NCBI GenBank assembly: GCA_910591455.2
Contig: OU342816.1
Coordinates: 2,165,769 to 2,229,768 of the forward strand
DNA: 64,000 bases
Source of the DNA: Pholis gunnellus
Taxonomy: Eukaryota > Chordata > Actinopteri > Perciformes > Pholidae
Reading direction: 5' to 3'
Shown here one piece after another: positions 1 through 12,831 of this stretch; the first letter of the stretch is position 1, and the number at the start of each line of letters is the position of its first letter. The notes under the pieces are model-generated. The model saw nothing but the letters and a program-made list of their open reading frames with translations. It had not been told where the DNA came from and did no database searches. The position numbers and the translations under genes were made by a program.

Positions 1-3000
1 TCCCCAGCATTACGTATGCACACACACACACACACACACTCACTCTGACCCGGGTCAGTGTTACATACATCACTGTCTCACCTGGTGTCCGCGTGGCTAA
101 CCCAAGGCCCCCGTTGGCGTGGAAACCACCTCCTTTGATCCTCCGTGTTTAGGACGACCGACCTGCGGCCTTCGGTTTAAGACTAGACGGAATGTGCACG
201 ACTGCAACATTTGAGAACGAAATAGCTCTGAGTCACAAACTCTTAAGGAAAAGTTACGCAATATCACATCTGAATTATGCAACTCTCAGTGTTCCCTCGA
301 GATGTGGTGCATTGTGGGAAAATGCTGGCAGGTCCAGGTAGATGAATGAAGCAGCAAAGACACAGAGAAAGATGAAGCTTCTGTCCACCACGTTGTGGTC
401 CGAGCTCCTCGTGAGGGTGAAGCGGTGTAGAAGCTGCTCCGTCTATATTTCGTTCAGTTTCCATCTGTTCTGAGTCGATCGTGAGCGACGCCATGCTGTG
501 TGATTGTGACTCTTCTAATGTCAGACGTCCATTGATTCATGGATCAACACAAATCCATGTATTGCAACCGACGGTATCTGTGCCTGCACTAAATCCCCGG
601 CGGGAGCAGTTTAAGGCTTTACATCAAATGTCATGGAGATTTGGAACGGAAGCTTAAAACTTTGTTTGTGCCGTCTTTGTACACACACACATGTGTGTTT
701 ACGTTTCTGTAGGACGAGCTGTCCGTCTCCAGATATTTCTCAAATCTGTGAATTAAAGGCGTTTTATCTTTTTTTCTCTTCACTGTGGATTTTCAGAAAT
801 ATTATTAATGGCTAATCTCCTTTAAACCAGATGATCTGCTTGTTTTGGCCCCTTGCAGTGTGTTGCTTTGTTGGCGGAGGAGCGGAGAGCATAGAGAGCG
901 AGTTTTTAAATGTCAAATTGTTGTTTTTCTTTTGTTTTCACTATTAGCCTGGTCCCCCCCATGACCACTTCCACATGTCCCCCCCCACGGGCTGCTGGCC
1001 GGTCGGGGGGGTCAGGAATTACTTGAGATGAGTTTTGTTTTCGTTGTGAGGATGCAGCTCTGCAGCTGTGGTGGGAGCACGAGTCTCACCAACATGTTGC
1101 GTTATTAACTACAGTGTGAAACGAGAGTTATAAAGCCTCTTTAACTTCTAGCAAGCCTCTTCCTTAAAGGGACAGTGCATCCCACACATCTAAAATACAT
1201 ATGGTGCTATTTATCAATACGGGTTGTTTTGGTGTGAGTTGCCTAGTTATGGAGACATCGGTCCTAGAGATGTCGGCCTTCTCTCTGTGCCAAAGAAAAA
1301 CAAGTCCCAATATATCAATGAGAGGGCAGATAGATATCTCCAAAATCAGGCAACTCACATCAAAACAATCTAGACTGATAAATAGCACGACAGCTGAGAG
1401 GAAGAATACGTGTCTTTGATCCCTTTTCAAGGAAGGGTGGCCCGTGAAGGTCTGACCTGAAGGGACGACGATGAGGAGGAAAGGACATAGTTTATATATG
1501 ACGGTGCACACTTTCAGGCAATCTCCCCTGGAAGACGGTCATTGTGTTGCTCTCTTTGGTTCATAAGAAAAGTGACAGAAATAGCTGCGTAACAGAAGAA
1601 AAAGAGAGCTAGAGAGAGAACACAGCACCCGAGTATCAGACCGAGGTCTTTCTGAGACCTTTAGTGTCGGATCGAACAGTTCCTAGAAGCATAAAAAGAT
1701 ATTCCCCTTCTCCTTCTTTCTCTGACATTTCTAAACTCATAATCTTTGACCGAATCCATCAGTCTGTAATGACGTTGTTGTCACTTGTAGTGTAACGGAG
1801 AAAATGCACGAGGCGCCGCAGCGAGCAGCACAATGGAGCCTCGTTTTTTCATTTCATTCCCAGCATACCTCTGTCCAGCCATGCCTGTCACACGGGAGGC
1901 ATGTTTCTGTTCCAGCGTCACCGTCACTCAGAGACTGTTGTGAAAAATGAACCAAACTGTTTTGACTTTTTTCTTTTTTTTATGGATTCTGAGAAGTGGT
2001 TGCGTGCAGCTTCCTGGTGGAATAAAAAGCAGACCGGTTAACTGCTTTTATCTGAGCATCACTTGACCCGTGCTGTAGACGGTTAAAACGGGATTAAAGC
2101 ATGAAGGGTCCAGAGCCCAGAGGTCTCTGAGTTCTCTCCCCAGATGAAGGCCTCTGATGCCGGGCGTTAACTGTACGTGTAGCGCTATGTCCTGGAGCTA
2201 AAGGAGATACAGTGGAGAGGAAAAGAAGAAAAAGGAAAAAAAAGAGGATGAGACGAGGAAGTGTGTGTGGTGATGCTGACGATTGCAACGGTGATTTAAA
2301 TTCTAGATGTGGATTGGGGTGCGTGCGTGTGCATACGTTGATGAGTGGGATGAGTCGGTGTGGTGGGGGGGGGGGGGGGGGGGGTCGTCCTGGCTCTGGG
2401 GAGGTAGAAGTGTGGTTTTCTACATATCAAAGGCTCTTGCTTACATCCCATCCCCACCCTCGACCTCCCGCGGTGTGTGTGAGAGTGTGTGTGTTTCTGT
2501 TCCCGGTAAGCCAAGTATTGACACGCAGCTGTCAACAGTGCTGATCCAGACGCTCCGGGGGGGGGGGGGTCACCGTGCATCACAAGATCTCCTACAATAG
2601 ATGCCTCTATAGATGCAAATAGGAATTAAACCACAGGAGTTCAAGAATAATGAAAAATGAGATTGAAGTCTTTTTTTTTGCATCTTACAAAACATAAAGT
2701 AAAAGATACGTACACTCGTATATTAAAACGCAGCAGCATCTTTTATGCATTTAAAAAAGTGCACAGGAGAGTTGGACTGACCAAAGATCTCTCCTAAAAC
2801 TCACAGCAAGACCAACTACTTCTATGAATTATGAATGATAAGAGATGGAGACAAAAAAAATAGGAAAGATTACTCATTCCAGCTGCCTAAGAATCCACAT
2901 TAGAGCGGAGAGGAAATGAAATATGTGTAAGATGTTTTCAAAATGCAAATCAAAATGTTGAATTGTTTGAAAGTTCAGATTCCCCAAACAGTGCCTCTTT

Positions 3001-3139
3001 GTCACAGACTACATATAAATGCTGATTTTAAAATGAAAAAGGGCCACACATTCTCACAGGGGCCCCCCCAAACTCTTACCTGTGAAGCCCAAAGTCACCA
3101 ACTGTTGCCGTCTCTTCCCCTCCGCTGTGCTTGTGGCAG
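1..3139 (+). other. tcf7 intron sequence at the left edge of the window
   Basis: I find no coding exon here. The stretch contains a CA repeat (19-39), a palindromic dispersed element (1204-1388), purine-rich sequence near 2217-2260 and two poly-G runs (2365-2384 and near 2559). The missing 5' exons of tcf7, including the beta-catenin-binding domain, must lie further left. Confidence 0.7.
1204..1388. mobile_element. palindromic foldback (MITE-like) element
   Basis: Arms of about 56 bases at 1204-1259 and 1333-1388 are inverted copies of each other (gtgctatttatca ... gtgagttgcctagttatgga against its reverse complement), with a short partly palindromic centre. Because of the palindrome both strands translate to similar peptides, so these are not genes. 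I recall very similar sequence as a common dispersed repeat in percomorph fish; the class is inferred from structure. Confidence 0.7.
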
Positions 3140-3229
3140 GCAGAGCCAGCCGGTCTACCCGGGCCTGTCCCCCTGTGGATTCAGGCAGCCCTACTCGTCC
3201 AACCTCTCCAGCGCCGCCTCCTACTCCAG
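3140..3229 (+). CDS. tcf7: tcf7 exon: proline-rich linker upstream of the HMG box
   Basis: The acceptor is ttgtggcag before 3140 and the donor is ccag|gtatcg. The frame gives QSQPVYPGLSPCGFRQPYS, which matches the region just N-terminal of the HMG box in TCF/LEF proteins. A second AG four bases downstream (exon start 3144, phase 0) is also possible. This is the first tcf7 exon in the window. Confidence 0.85.
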
Positions 3230-3505
3230 GTATCGTAGCCCTCCGCTGGCCGGGACCGAGCCAGCAAAAACAACAAGCTACGCTCTTGCATCATCGACTC
3301 CCGTTTATAGCACATTCAGGTTTTTTTTGTGGTTTTTTTTCATTCTCCGTGTGCAGCTTCTGTGTCGGCTTTCATTGGGCGGCTGCTGTTAAAAGTCCTG
3401 TTGGGAGCCGTGGCGTGCTGTAAACAGGACGAGTTCAGCGTTTTGCCAAAATAAGCCGAGTCAAGTAAAAAAAAACTGAGCCGAGCCAAGCTAGCCGCTG
3501 CTGCA

Positions 3506-3547
<42 letters not shown>

Positions 3548-6500
3548 AGTACACCAGGGCTGCTTTTTCCTCGCTATTGCAGTTTTTGTGTGAGATCCTG
3601 TTGTGCCGTTTTTTTGTTCTTCAAGGACGTTCGCAGGAACAATAAAAATAAGAGCGTGACGTCTTGTGAGCCCCGCTGTGAGCTTGAGAGAGCTACAATG
3701 TCTTCCTCTGGTGTTTTGCTTTTTTTGTGCATTTGCTTTAGCCTCCTGAGAGTAAGTCGGTGCTTTCTGGCCCGCAGCGCTTTGCTTAGCTGGTCTCGTA
3801 CACAAGGCCTCGGGTCACACAGCGACCGGAGGTCAACCAGCCTCTCATGTAGTTTGCTTTAGTCCTGTGTCGGGTCACATAGGTGGACATTTCCACAGCG
3901 ATTGTCTGTTTGTTTTCTGAATCCCAACAATCTAAAAGCCAGATAATTGACCACATGATCTTCGATATCACACCTTTAACCTGTTGCTAAGAGGGGAAAT
4001 GTTTCCTCTCTATTCACTATTTCCCGGCAATAAGCATTACTAACTTGCAAATCTCAATTCACACATTAATAGTTATGTTTTCCTGTTGCTAGTACCTGAA
4101 TGTATCAAGTGCAGTGAAGCCAGCCTATGAGCTGTTACACTCTGCAGGTTAAACACAAACAAAAGGAATATATTTTGACCCGGACGCTCGCTCGATCAGC
4201 TGCCTGACGCTGCTTCTTTGACAGACGAGGTGCTGAAACAAACTTCCTACAATGACTAACCTTCTGTTAGGCTGAAACAAATAGACTTGGATGATATCTG
4301 ACTGAGTTCAGGCGTTAAAACATGTGAAGGATTATCTCCCTCGTCTCCCAACCTCTGGCTCTGTGATGCTAGGACGCCCTCTGGTGGTGACAGCCGCTCA
4401 CACATCTTTGCTGAAAGGAAGAAAAGAAGTAAATCACACATTTGAAGCACTGTGCTCAACATGAACACCGTCCTCCAGTGCTTAAGTCCTCCATTGAGAC
4501 GCTTTTCATGCTTTCAGGCTCATTGCTCATCAAAAAGTGACGCTCTTGCTTTAATCGTCCGCTCTGGCCCCCCCCCCCCCCCCCGACTCTAAGAATTTCT
4601 CTGAACTCTTGTTTCTTTGTCTTTCTCTCGTCCTTCCGTCCCCGTCCCCCCGTCCGCCCACCTCTTTCTTCCACCTCCACCAGGTTCCCTCACTCTCTGA
4701 TGCTGGGCCCGTCCGGCATGCACCCTACAGGGATCCCCCACCCAGCCATAGTGCCCCCTACAGGCAAACAGGAGCACGACCACTATGACAGGGGCATGTA
4801 TGTGTAAGTATCGCCTGCACTTCATTTGGTTTTGGGGTGATTTTTCTCCCCCACCTCTCTGTCACACTCCTCATCCTATCCTCCTTTTCTAGCGTTTAGT
4901 TTCTTGTTGTACTAAATCATGCTCTGTTTGTATCACAACACTTCATTGTTCTTGCGGGGTTTCATTTGGTACTTTTTGAGGCAGTGTTTAATATATTTCA
5001 TTTTTTACCTGACTGACTCAGGGGGGAATAAACAACTTCAGTTATTAGATATAAAAGGACAGTTATAGGGATTAATATCTTAACTTTAAAACATGAGGAA
5101 CTCATCAGCTGTAGTGGACATGCATTTCCTCTTGAAGGAATCTTTTCACGTGTTGGGAAATATAAGGATTTGCTTTTGAAGAACGATAACACTCTGTTTA
5201 TTAGATACTGTATGAAGCTACTAGCTTAGCTTAGCACAAAGACTGGAAACGGGGGGAAACTACTAGCCCGGCTCTGTCAAACGATAACAAAATCCACTTA
5301 CCAGCATCTCTGAAGCTCACAGTTAACTCGTCATGTCTCGTCTCCTCGCTGCAGCTTCATATTTAATCTGCAGACATGACAGAGCCATCAATCTTCTAAA
5401 CTAACCCTCTAAAGGAAAGGGAATGTGTGTTTCCCAAAATGTCAAACTTTTGCTTTTTGTATGTATGTTATGTTTCATGTAATCTATTGTATTTTAGCAA
5501 CACCAAATCTAATACCTTGTATGCACAAAAAAAAAGAAACTGGCTCTGATTCTCTCTCCATCTTTGCTCAAATTCCTCCCTCCATCCTCACCTCCTTCCT
5601 CCCGCCACACTCCTCCTCTTCCTCCTCTTCCTCCTCCCCCCCCCCCCTTCAGGAAGCCGCATGTGGAAGCCAAGCGGGAGAAGGAGCCCAAGAAGCCGGT
5701 CATCAAGAAGCCCCTGAACGCCTTCATGCTCTACATGAAGGAGATGAGGGCGAAGGTCATCGCAGAGTGCACATTAAAGGAGAGCGCCGCCATCAACCAG
5801 ATCCTGGGACGAAGGGTGAGGGATTCACACACACAAGTGAACGCAGACTAATCCTGTTTCCAGGTCAGTTTGTAATTTCACACATGAGGAACATGAGAGG
5901 CCTGAGGAAACGTGAAGTCTGTTCCCCTCATATACTGCTGGTACTGAGGTCAGAACAGCTCAGACTGGTGCTACTGAGGTCAGAACAGCTCAGACTGGTG
6001 CTACTGAGGTCCTGGAGAACGATAAGAGAGTGAAGTGTGTTATACTATGAGTACGGGTCAGAGGCAGACCGAGCTGTTTCGTACGTAGGAGCTGTGAGAG
6101 GAGCTTCTCAGCTTTTTCTACCAAACAAAGTCACAAAGATGGTGGCACCTAAACGATGGAATAAATTCATGTTTATCTCTATATTTATATATATATATCT
6201 GCACCACTACTTACTACTTACACCTACGACTAAAAACAACCTTTTTTATCTGACTTTTATGATTATTTTCTCCTGAACTGTATCATTTTATTTTATTGAA
6301 TTTTGTTTAATGCATTTTATTATTTAATAAATGTATTATTGTTGTTATTATTATTTATTTATTAGTGTTTTTACTATTTCATCTTGTTCCTCTGGTTTTA
6401 TGTTTTTCTTTTCTGTATAGTTGTATTAGTCTCTCATGTTCTAAAGCACTTTGTAACTATGCAAATTAATTTATTGTTATTATTGTTGTTTTTGTTATCA

Positions 6501-6725
6501 TATTATCAACTTTCAATGTCAGAAAAAAAGTTACTTTTTACAGTGTGGAAAAAAGCTTCTATTCCTCTCAATGCTTTCTAGAATTTAAATATTAAAAAAG
6601 GAAAATATGATGAAGCCACGCCTTGTTTTTAGAATGATGACTTTTCAACACCAAAGACCGGTCAGTCCACACGATGGGTGATAACTGTATCAAACTAATA
6701 ACTTTCCTTTCTTGGTTTTGTTTTG

Positions 6726-6778
<53 letters not shown>

Positions 6779-6779
6779 T

Positions 6780-6830
<51 letters not shown>

Positions 6831-9800
6831 TCCAGTGGCATGCACTGACCCGGGAGGAACAGGCCAAGTACTACGAGTTGGCCAGGAAAGAGAGACAACT
6901 CCACATGCAGCTCTACCCGACCTGGTCTGCCAGAGACAACTACGTAAGCACTCCTCTTCTTAACCTTCATCTTCCTCCTCTTCCTCCATCCTCCATACAA
7001 CCATTTCCTAAACTTAATTTTTAACAGCTGATCTGAAAAAGAAAAAGCCCCATGAAAGCAGGGGGATGTAAAGGTTGTAAGTGGAGGAGGCACTCTCACT
7101 TTGTGATGGAACGGGCATGACCTGCTGTAGTGGGAACCATCTCTGGAGGGAGGAGGTCATGTGGCTCAAACACACATGTAATAATGCTTTTAATGATCTA
7201 ATGTGTTATTACATTCCTTTACAATTATTACTTTTTTATTTATTATACAAATGTAAAGATATTATATTATAGACATGATCAGTTATACTTTAACATTGTA
7301 TTATACCAGAAAGTACATTTAAAAATACATTAATACACAAACTATCGTGTTTCTTCTATTATTGATTTTTAAAATTTGAATTTCATATGTATATATTTAT
7401 TTATTAAAATAAATACCAATAAATTATCTTCAAGATAAGAGTAAGAAAGCAATGACAGGGTTTTAATCGTACATAAGATCGTAAAATAAAAGCAGTACAT
7501 TTGATGCAAGCCACTTGACTTCTTTCTCTCTGGTTTGATTCCCTGTAATTAAAACCAACATGGAAACAATAAAAACAGAACAGGATCAATGCAATAAACC
7601 AGAACTTGTCGAACTGGGTTTGATCATATTTAATGTTCTCACAGATATTAATCAACTTAACTCCCTTTACTGGCTACTGTCTCAACAACCTGCATGTTCA
7701 GCTCAGTCAAAAGTCATAAAACATAACGACATAGCATGAAATGATTTAGTAGGTCTCCCAGAATACTAGAGGAAGTCAAACCTGTGTGGTGCATGTGTTG
7801 TGTAGTCTAATGTTTTGGGGATGTGCTGTATCTGGGCTGCTGTGTGCCTCTGATCTGTCAGTTTGCTGTTGAACTCTTGCAGGAGGCGGGCCTTAGCGGG
7901 GTCGCAGGGGAAAAGAGTAAAGCTGATTGGGTAGGGACACGTCTTACGGTGGATTTATGCCTCTGTGGTGGGAAAATATGTGAAGAGCTGCATGAAAGGG
8001 GTTGTGGGTATTCCTGTGCAAAGTTTGCATGCACCTTCTTCAAAAAAAAAAAGAAAATTCTAAAAAAATTCTTAATGACTCACACACGTCAGCCCTCACC
8101 AGCTGCAAAAGCAGATCTGATTGGACTACATTTCACCAAGTCTTGCACATTGCCATGGTTATGACTACTAGTCAGCTAAACTGAGTCGCACAGAGGTATA
8201 AATCAACCCGTTCTGCTCAACTAACAGAGCGCAGGGCCGCATGGCTGGCCTCGCTGCCTTAGATTAATCTTCACTTTAACAATACAGCACCTTCATTCTA
8301 GTTACTAGTAGAGCTAAACACACGTTACGGTTACACAGAGACACTGCACTTAGTAGTGATTTTTATCCTAAGTAGTCATCTTGTTTTTCTAATAACTATA
8401 GGTTTATGTAAACCCTGTAATATTTTCAGTGTGTCATAATCAGGTGAAGTAAAGGCTTTGGTTGTAACAGACGCTGCTTTTCAGTGACGTTTGGATACCT
8501 GTCAGAGTGGTGACCTGTCTACGCTTCTCTCTGCTGTCCTGTCTTTGTTTTCTCTCCACCTCACTGAGCTGAACTGTGTGTGGACGGGCGGGCATGGCAC
8601 GCTTTGCTTGGGGCTGTGGTTTATAACACGTGCTGCTCCGCCTTGAACGAGCGCTCCGCGTCACAAACATGCACACTGATTCACTTCTGATGTCATTCTT
8701 CATTCGGTTTTTTGTCTCAATCCTGCCGGTTTCATCGAGCAGATATTTAAAAAATAAAAGTTCGAACTCTGTCCGTAGACGGTTATTTCTAAGCTCGCCG
8801 CTCAAAAGCATCCTCGTGATGTTGTGAACATGTTATAAACCAGAGCTCGAGTAAACTGTGGTCATAGGTGTAGGAGCTATTGCTGTACGCATGGAGCTTT
8901 GAGCTTTTTCTAAGCAGCTCAGCGAGGAGTAACACATTGGATGCTGTTGCACATGGACAAATGTCATGACGAAGTGATGTGCAAACATCGTCCATCCACA
9001 CTGGTGCAATGCTCGAGTATTCAACCCGCACAAATAGAGTGGGAGTACAACAGACAACTATTGTAGTCGTTTGACTAATGCAGAGACAGGCGGCTGACTA
9101 GTTAGCTAGTTAGCTAGTTAGCTAGTTAGCTTGTCCTTCTCCGGAGCGGTGGGCATTGAGGTGGAGGGACCGTTAGACCGAGCGCTGACCACTAACCACC
9201 AGCCGGCTGTTCAGCTCACGCTCTGTAACCAGTGTAGCATTAAAGCACGGTGGAGTTAGCTGCTAGTTCCACCGTGCTATAATGCTACACTGGTTACAGA
9301 AAATAAGTCAAACCATGTGCTTTCCCACACTGTGACGGTGTCGTTACTGCAAAACCGCACCTTAGTGAGTCCGCCAAGTTTGTACGGAAGTTAGACCGCC
9401 ACAACGGTCCCAATGGCAACGGCACACGCAGAAAATGGCCGCCGCTCTGACCACCCTGCTGCATTGATTTGAATGGGAATGTTCGTTCTACTCCTGTTCT
9501 ATTTCTGTGACTCAACTATAGGGGCACTGGGCAGGTAACTCTACTCTGTATGTCACCAAGTGGAACCTTTTCAGAGGATGTTTTAGGAATCGTGTGATCA
9601 TTCTGCAGCTGTGAGGAGGACTTATTGTTGCACCATAACATCACAACGTATGTAAATAAATCTAAAACATAAATGATTTATCCAAAATATTCCTCTCACG
9701 CACAGGGAGTCTGATCAGCAAACAAGTAATGATGAATTATGCATCCAAGCATTCAGGACGTCTTGGCTGCGCATTATGAGAAACACCCTTCACTCCCCAT

Positions 9801-12246
9801 CACCCTCATCACAAAAACAAACATAAAGTCACCGGACCTACTCACAAAACAGGAAGTGAAGTTCCACATATCGCCCCCGCAGCTGTGGAGGGCTTCTCCT
9901 CCGAGTCCTTAAGAAACACACACACACACACACACGCGTACGTACGCCCACAGAGTCACAGCTTCAGAATGGTGCACTTGCAAGAGGAGTTGTTGTAACC
10001 ACATAGACGATGCTGACAGCGAGCCGAGGAGGGGGGGGGCGCACAGACATCGAAGCGTAGGCGGTAAGATCTCTGAACCCACATCCTTCATCTCACCCAA
10101 ACACAAGGCCTCGCTTCACCGTCACTGGATCTGCTTTAACAACTGTGATGTTTACCTCAACAGACACACATCACAGTCAACAATGAACAATGGCTTCAAA
10201 TAGGAAAACAAGATTGTTGGATGCAAATCTTTTAAAATACTATATTTTTAAAGATTTATATATATTTATAAAATACTATATTTTTAAAGATTTAAGAGTT
10301 TTTTCCATCGATTACTGTTTGGCGACGCGTCAGTTTTTGCATGAATTAAATGTACAATGACATTAGTGATGGAGCGTATCTTCTTGTTTGGATTTCTTCA
10401 TCTTTCTTGCTTTTTTTCTTGCTTTCGTAGAGCATTAAATATGGTTGCCTGACCTGGTTGCTGGTTGCTGCTTTTAACTTTGCACTCTATTTGAAATGGA
10501 TTTACATGTAACATAAGGGATATTTTATGTGGTGCAGATTTCTGTTGATAAGAGAATAGAGCTTTGGGACTTAACTCCATCACAAGCACTCACTGTCAGT
10601 ATCGCTCTCAGCGAGGGATTGCTGCCGAGGCCGGTGAACGAACATCTTCAGCTAACTGGAAAAGCAAAGATGAATCCAGACATTCTTTTCTGAGACATTT
10701 TCAGACAAAAATCATACACACTGAACAATATTATAAACAACAACACTTTTGTTTTTGCTCCTATTAGTAGAAGACGATCTAAGACTTTTTCTATGCACAG
10801 GGACAACTTCGTTCTCTCATATTTTGGTCCCAAATTTGTTAAAATCGGTCTGTGTTAGTGAGCACTTCTCCTTTTGTCAAGATAATCCATCCAGCTGACA
10901 GGTGTGGCATATCCAGATGCTGATCAAACCGCAGGATTACAGGATATGAGGTCACTCTAAAATGTGCAGTTTTATCACACAAAACAATGTCTCAGAGGTT
11001 TTTGAAGGAGTGTCGTTGGCATGCTGACTGCAGGAATGTCCACCAGAGTGTTCATGTCACGACACATTAGCCGTCTCCACCGTCGGTACCGAGACTTTGG
11101 CAGTACAGCCAGTCGGCCTGGCAGATCAGAACCGGGACCTCCACATCGCCCGGCCACCCGTCGCTTTGCACAAACTGTCAGAAACCGGACTGCAGTATGA
11201 GCAACTTTCTTCTCATTGGGCACAAACGTTTGATTTTGTTGGTCAAAGGTCACTGTGACCTCACAAAACACGTTTTTAGCCATAACTCAAGAATTCATTT
11301 GCTATTTTAGACAATCTCACACACATCTAATAGGATGTACTGATGAAGAGATGACATGTTGGACAGAATGGATGCAAGCTGCAACATGACTAGTTGGCGG
11401 AGGCGGTAAATTCTACTTTCAAGATAAAACTGCACATTTTCGAGTGACCTTTTATTGTGAGCGGCCCAAAGCACACCTGTGTAGCAATCGTGCCGTTTAA
11501 TCAGCATCTGGATACGCCACATCTTGCAGGCGGACGGCTCTGTGTGGCTGCTCACTAACACGGATTTTAACAAAAAGAAGAAGCCTTAGATCTTTTATTT
11601 CAACTGGAGAAAAATGGGAGCAAAAACAAAAGCTAAAAAACATGTTTGTTCAGCATCGATATAAGAGAGCAGCTGCACTCTTGCACAAGGCCGATAACTA
11701 ATCTGAGTAGAGACCAAAAGAGCTGGATTCATCAGCTTCAGTCAAAGGTCTGCTGATGGTGAATTTGATGCCTTGTAGTCATTTCAACAGCTGAGCCTGT
11801 CTCATTTAATTGGGGGGATTTCTTTTGTTTTTTCTCCCGCAGGGCAAAAAGAAGAGGAGAAAAAGGGAGAAGCTGCAGGACTCCAACACAGGTAAACACA
11901 AATATCTCACATCTCTGCTGTCGGGACAGATACCACGGTACCAATGCTTCAGTAGAGCAAAACAAACTCAATAATTGAGAGAATTCAGTTGAGCTTGAAG
12001 TTGCGTTGGCGCTCTGTAAAGCAACGTCTTGGTGTCTTTTGAGGCAGGATGTGTCTCTAACGTCAAACCACCCACCCACTCTGCTTTCCACCTAACCTGA
12101 ATTATAAACCTTTTAATCCCCCGGTGTACGAAACGCTGTGTCCTGTTCTTAGCTGTCCGAGTTTAAACTGTCACCACATCACGATTTCCCTTTTCCCTCA
12201 ATGTATGTAGGCAATCCAAAAATATTTTCCCATCTCTTAAGCAGTC

Positions 12247-12289
<43 letters not shown>

Positions 12290-12791
12290 GTCCTCTACAT
12301 GTCCCTCGCTGATCATTTTGTACCTGATAGTAGTAACTATCATCAGCAGCTAGCATCAAAACTGAGAACGTAAGAACGTGGAGCCGTTCTAAAGCTAAAC
12401 TATGCGGATGTTAAATGTGAGAGACGGGTAGAACGATGCTGATGGATGTCAGTCAGCCGGTAGCAACTGATGGAGAAGCATGAATGATGTCATTTATCTG
12501 AACCCACGATTGACTGTGGCGCCTCTCCTGAACTAAATCCGTGCTCCATTTCAAAATGACAAATCTAGAAATCAAACCAGATTTTCAATTAATAAAATCT
12601 GATGGAGAAGTCGTAAAGTGTATTTCGGGATTTTAGGAGCGGCAGAAAGTGGAAAGCGATGAAAATCCTTTACTAACTGAGCGTCACGGTGCAGCTGCTC
12701 TCTCTCTCTCTCTCTCGCTCTCTCTCGCTCTCTCTCTCTGTACGTCTTAACAGCCTGTTTCCAGGATGTCTGACTTGTTTGTTGAACTAAG

Positions 12792-12831
<40 letters not shown>

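Larger units (their letters stand above)
6944..11842 (+). other. tcf7 intron between HMG-box end and basic-signal exon
   Basis: This 4.9 kb intron shows no coding exon. It carries a MITE-like pair of inverted ends (7950-8205), a tagttagc tandem tract and a large hairpin (9097-9300), a short CA run near 9916, a 25-base direct repeat (10234-10294) and a Tc1-like transposon remnant (10718-11657). Confidence 0.8.

Noticed and set aside
1164..1511. Opposite-strand frames with similar peptides
   Set aside because: They come from a palindromic repeat, not from a gene.
2943..3392. 149-codon frame around the first tcf7 exon
   Set aside because: Only 3140-3229 resembles TCF proteins and is bounded by splice sites; the ends are intron read-through.
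6592..7099. Frames rich in Thr-His or Cys-Val repeats
   Set aside because: They are translations of the (TG)n microsatellite; only the part at 6836-6943 is a real exon.
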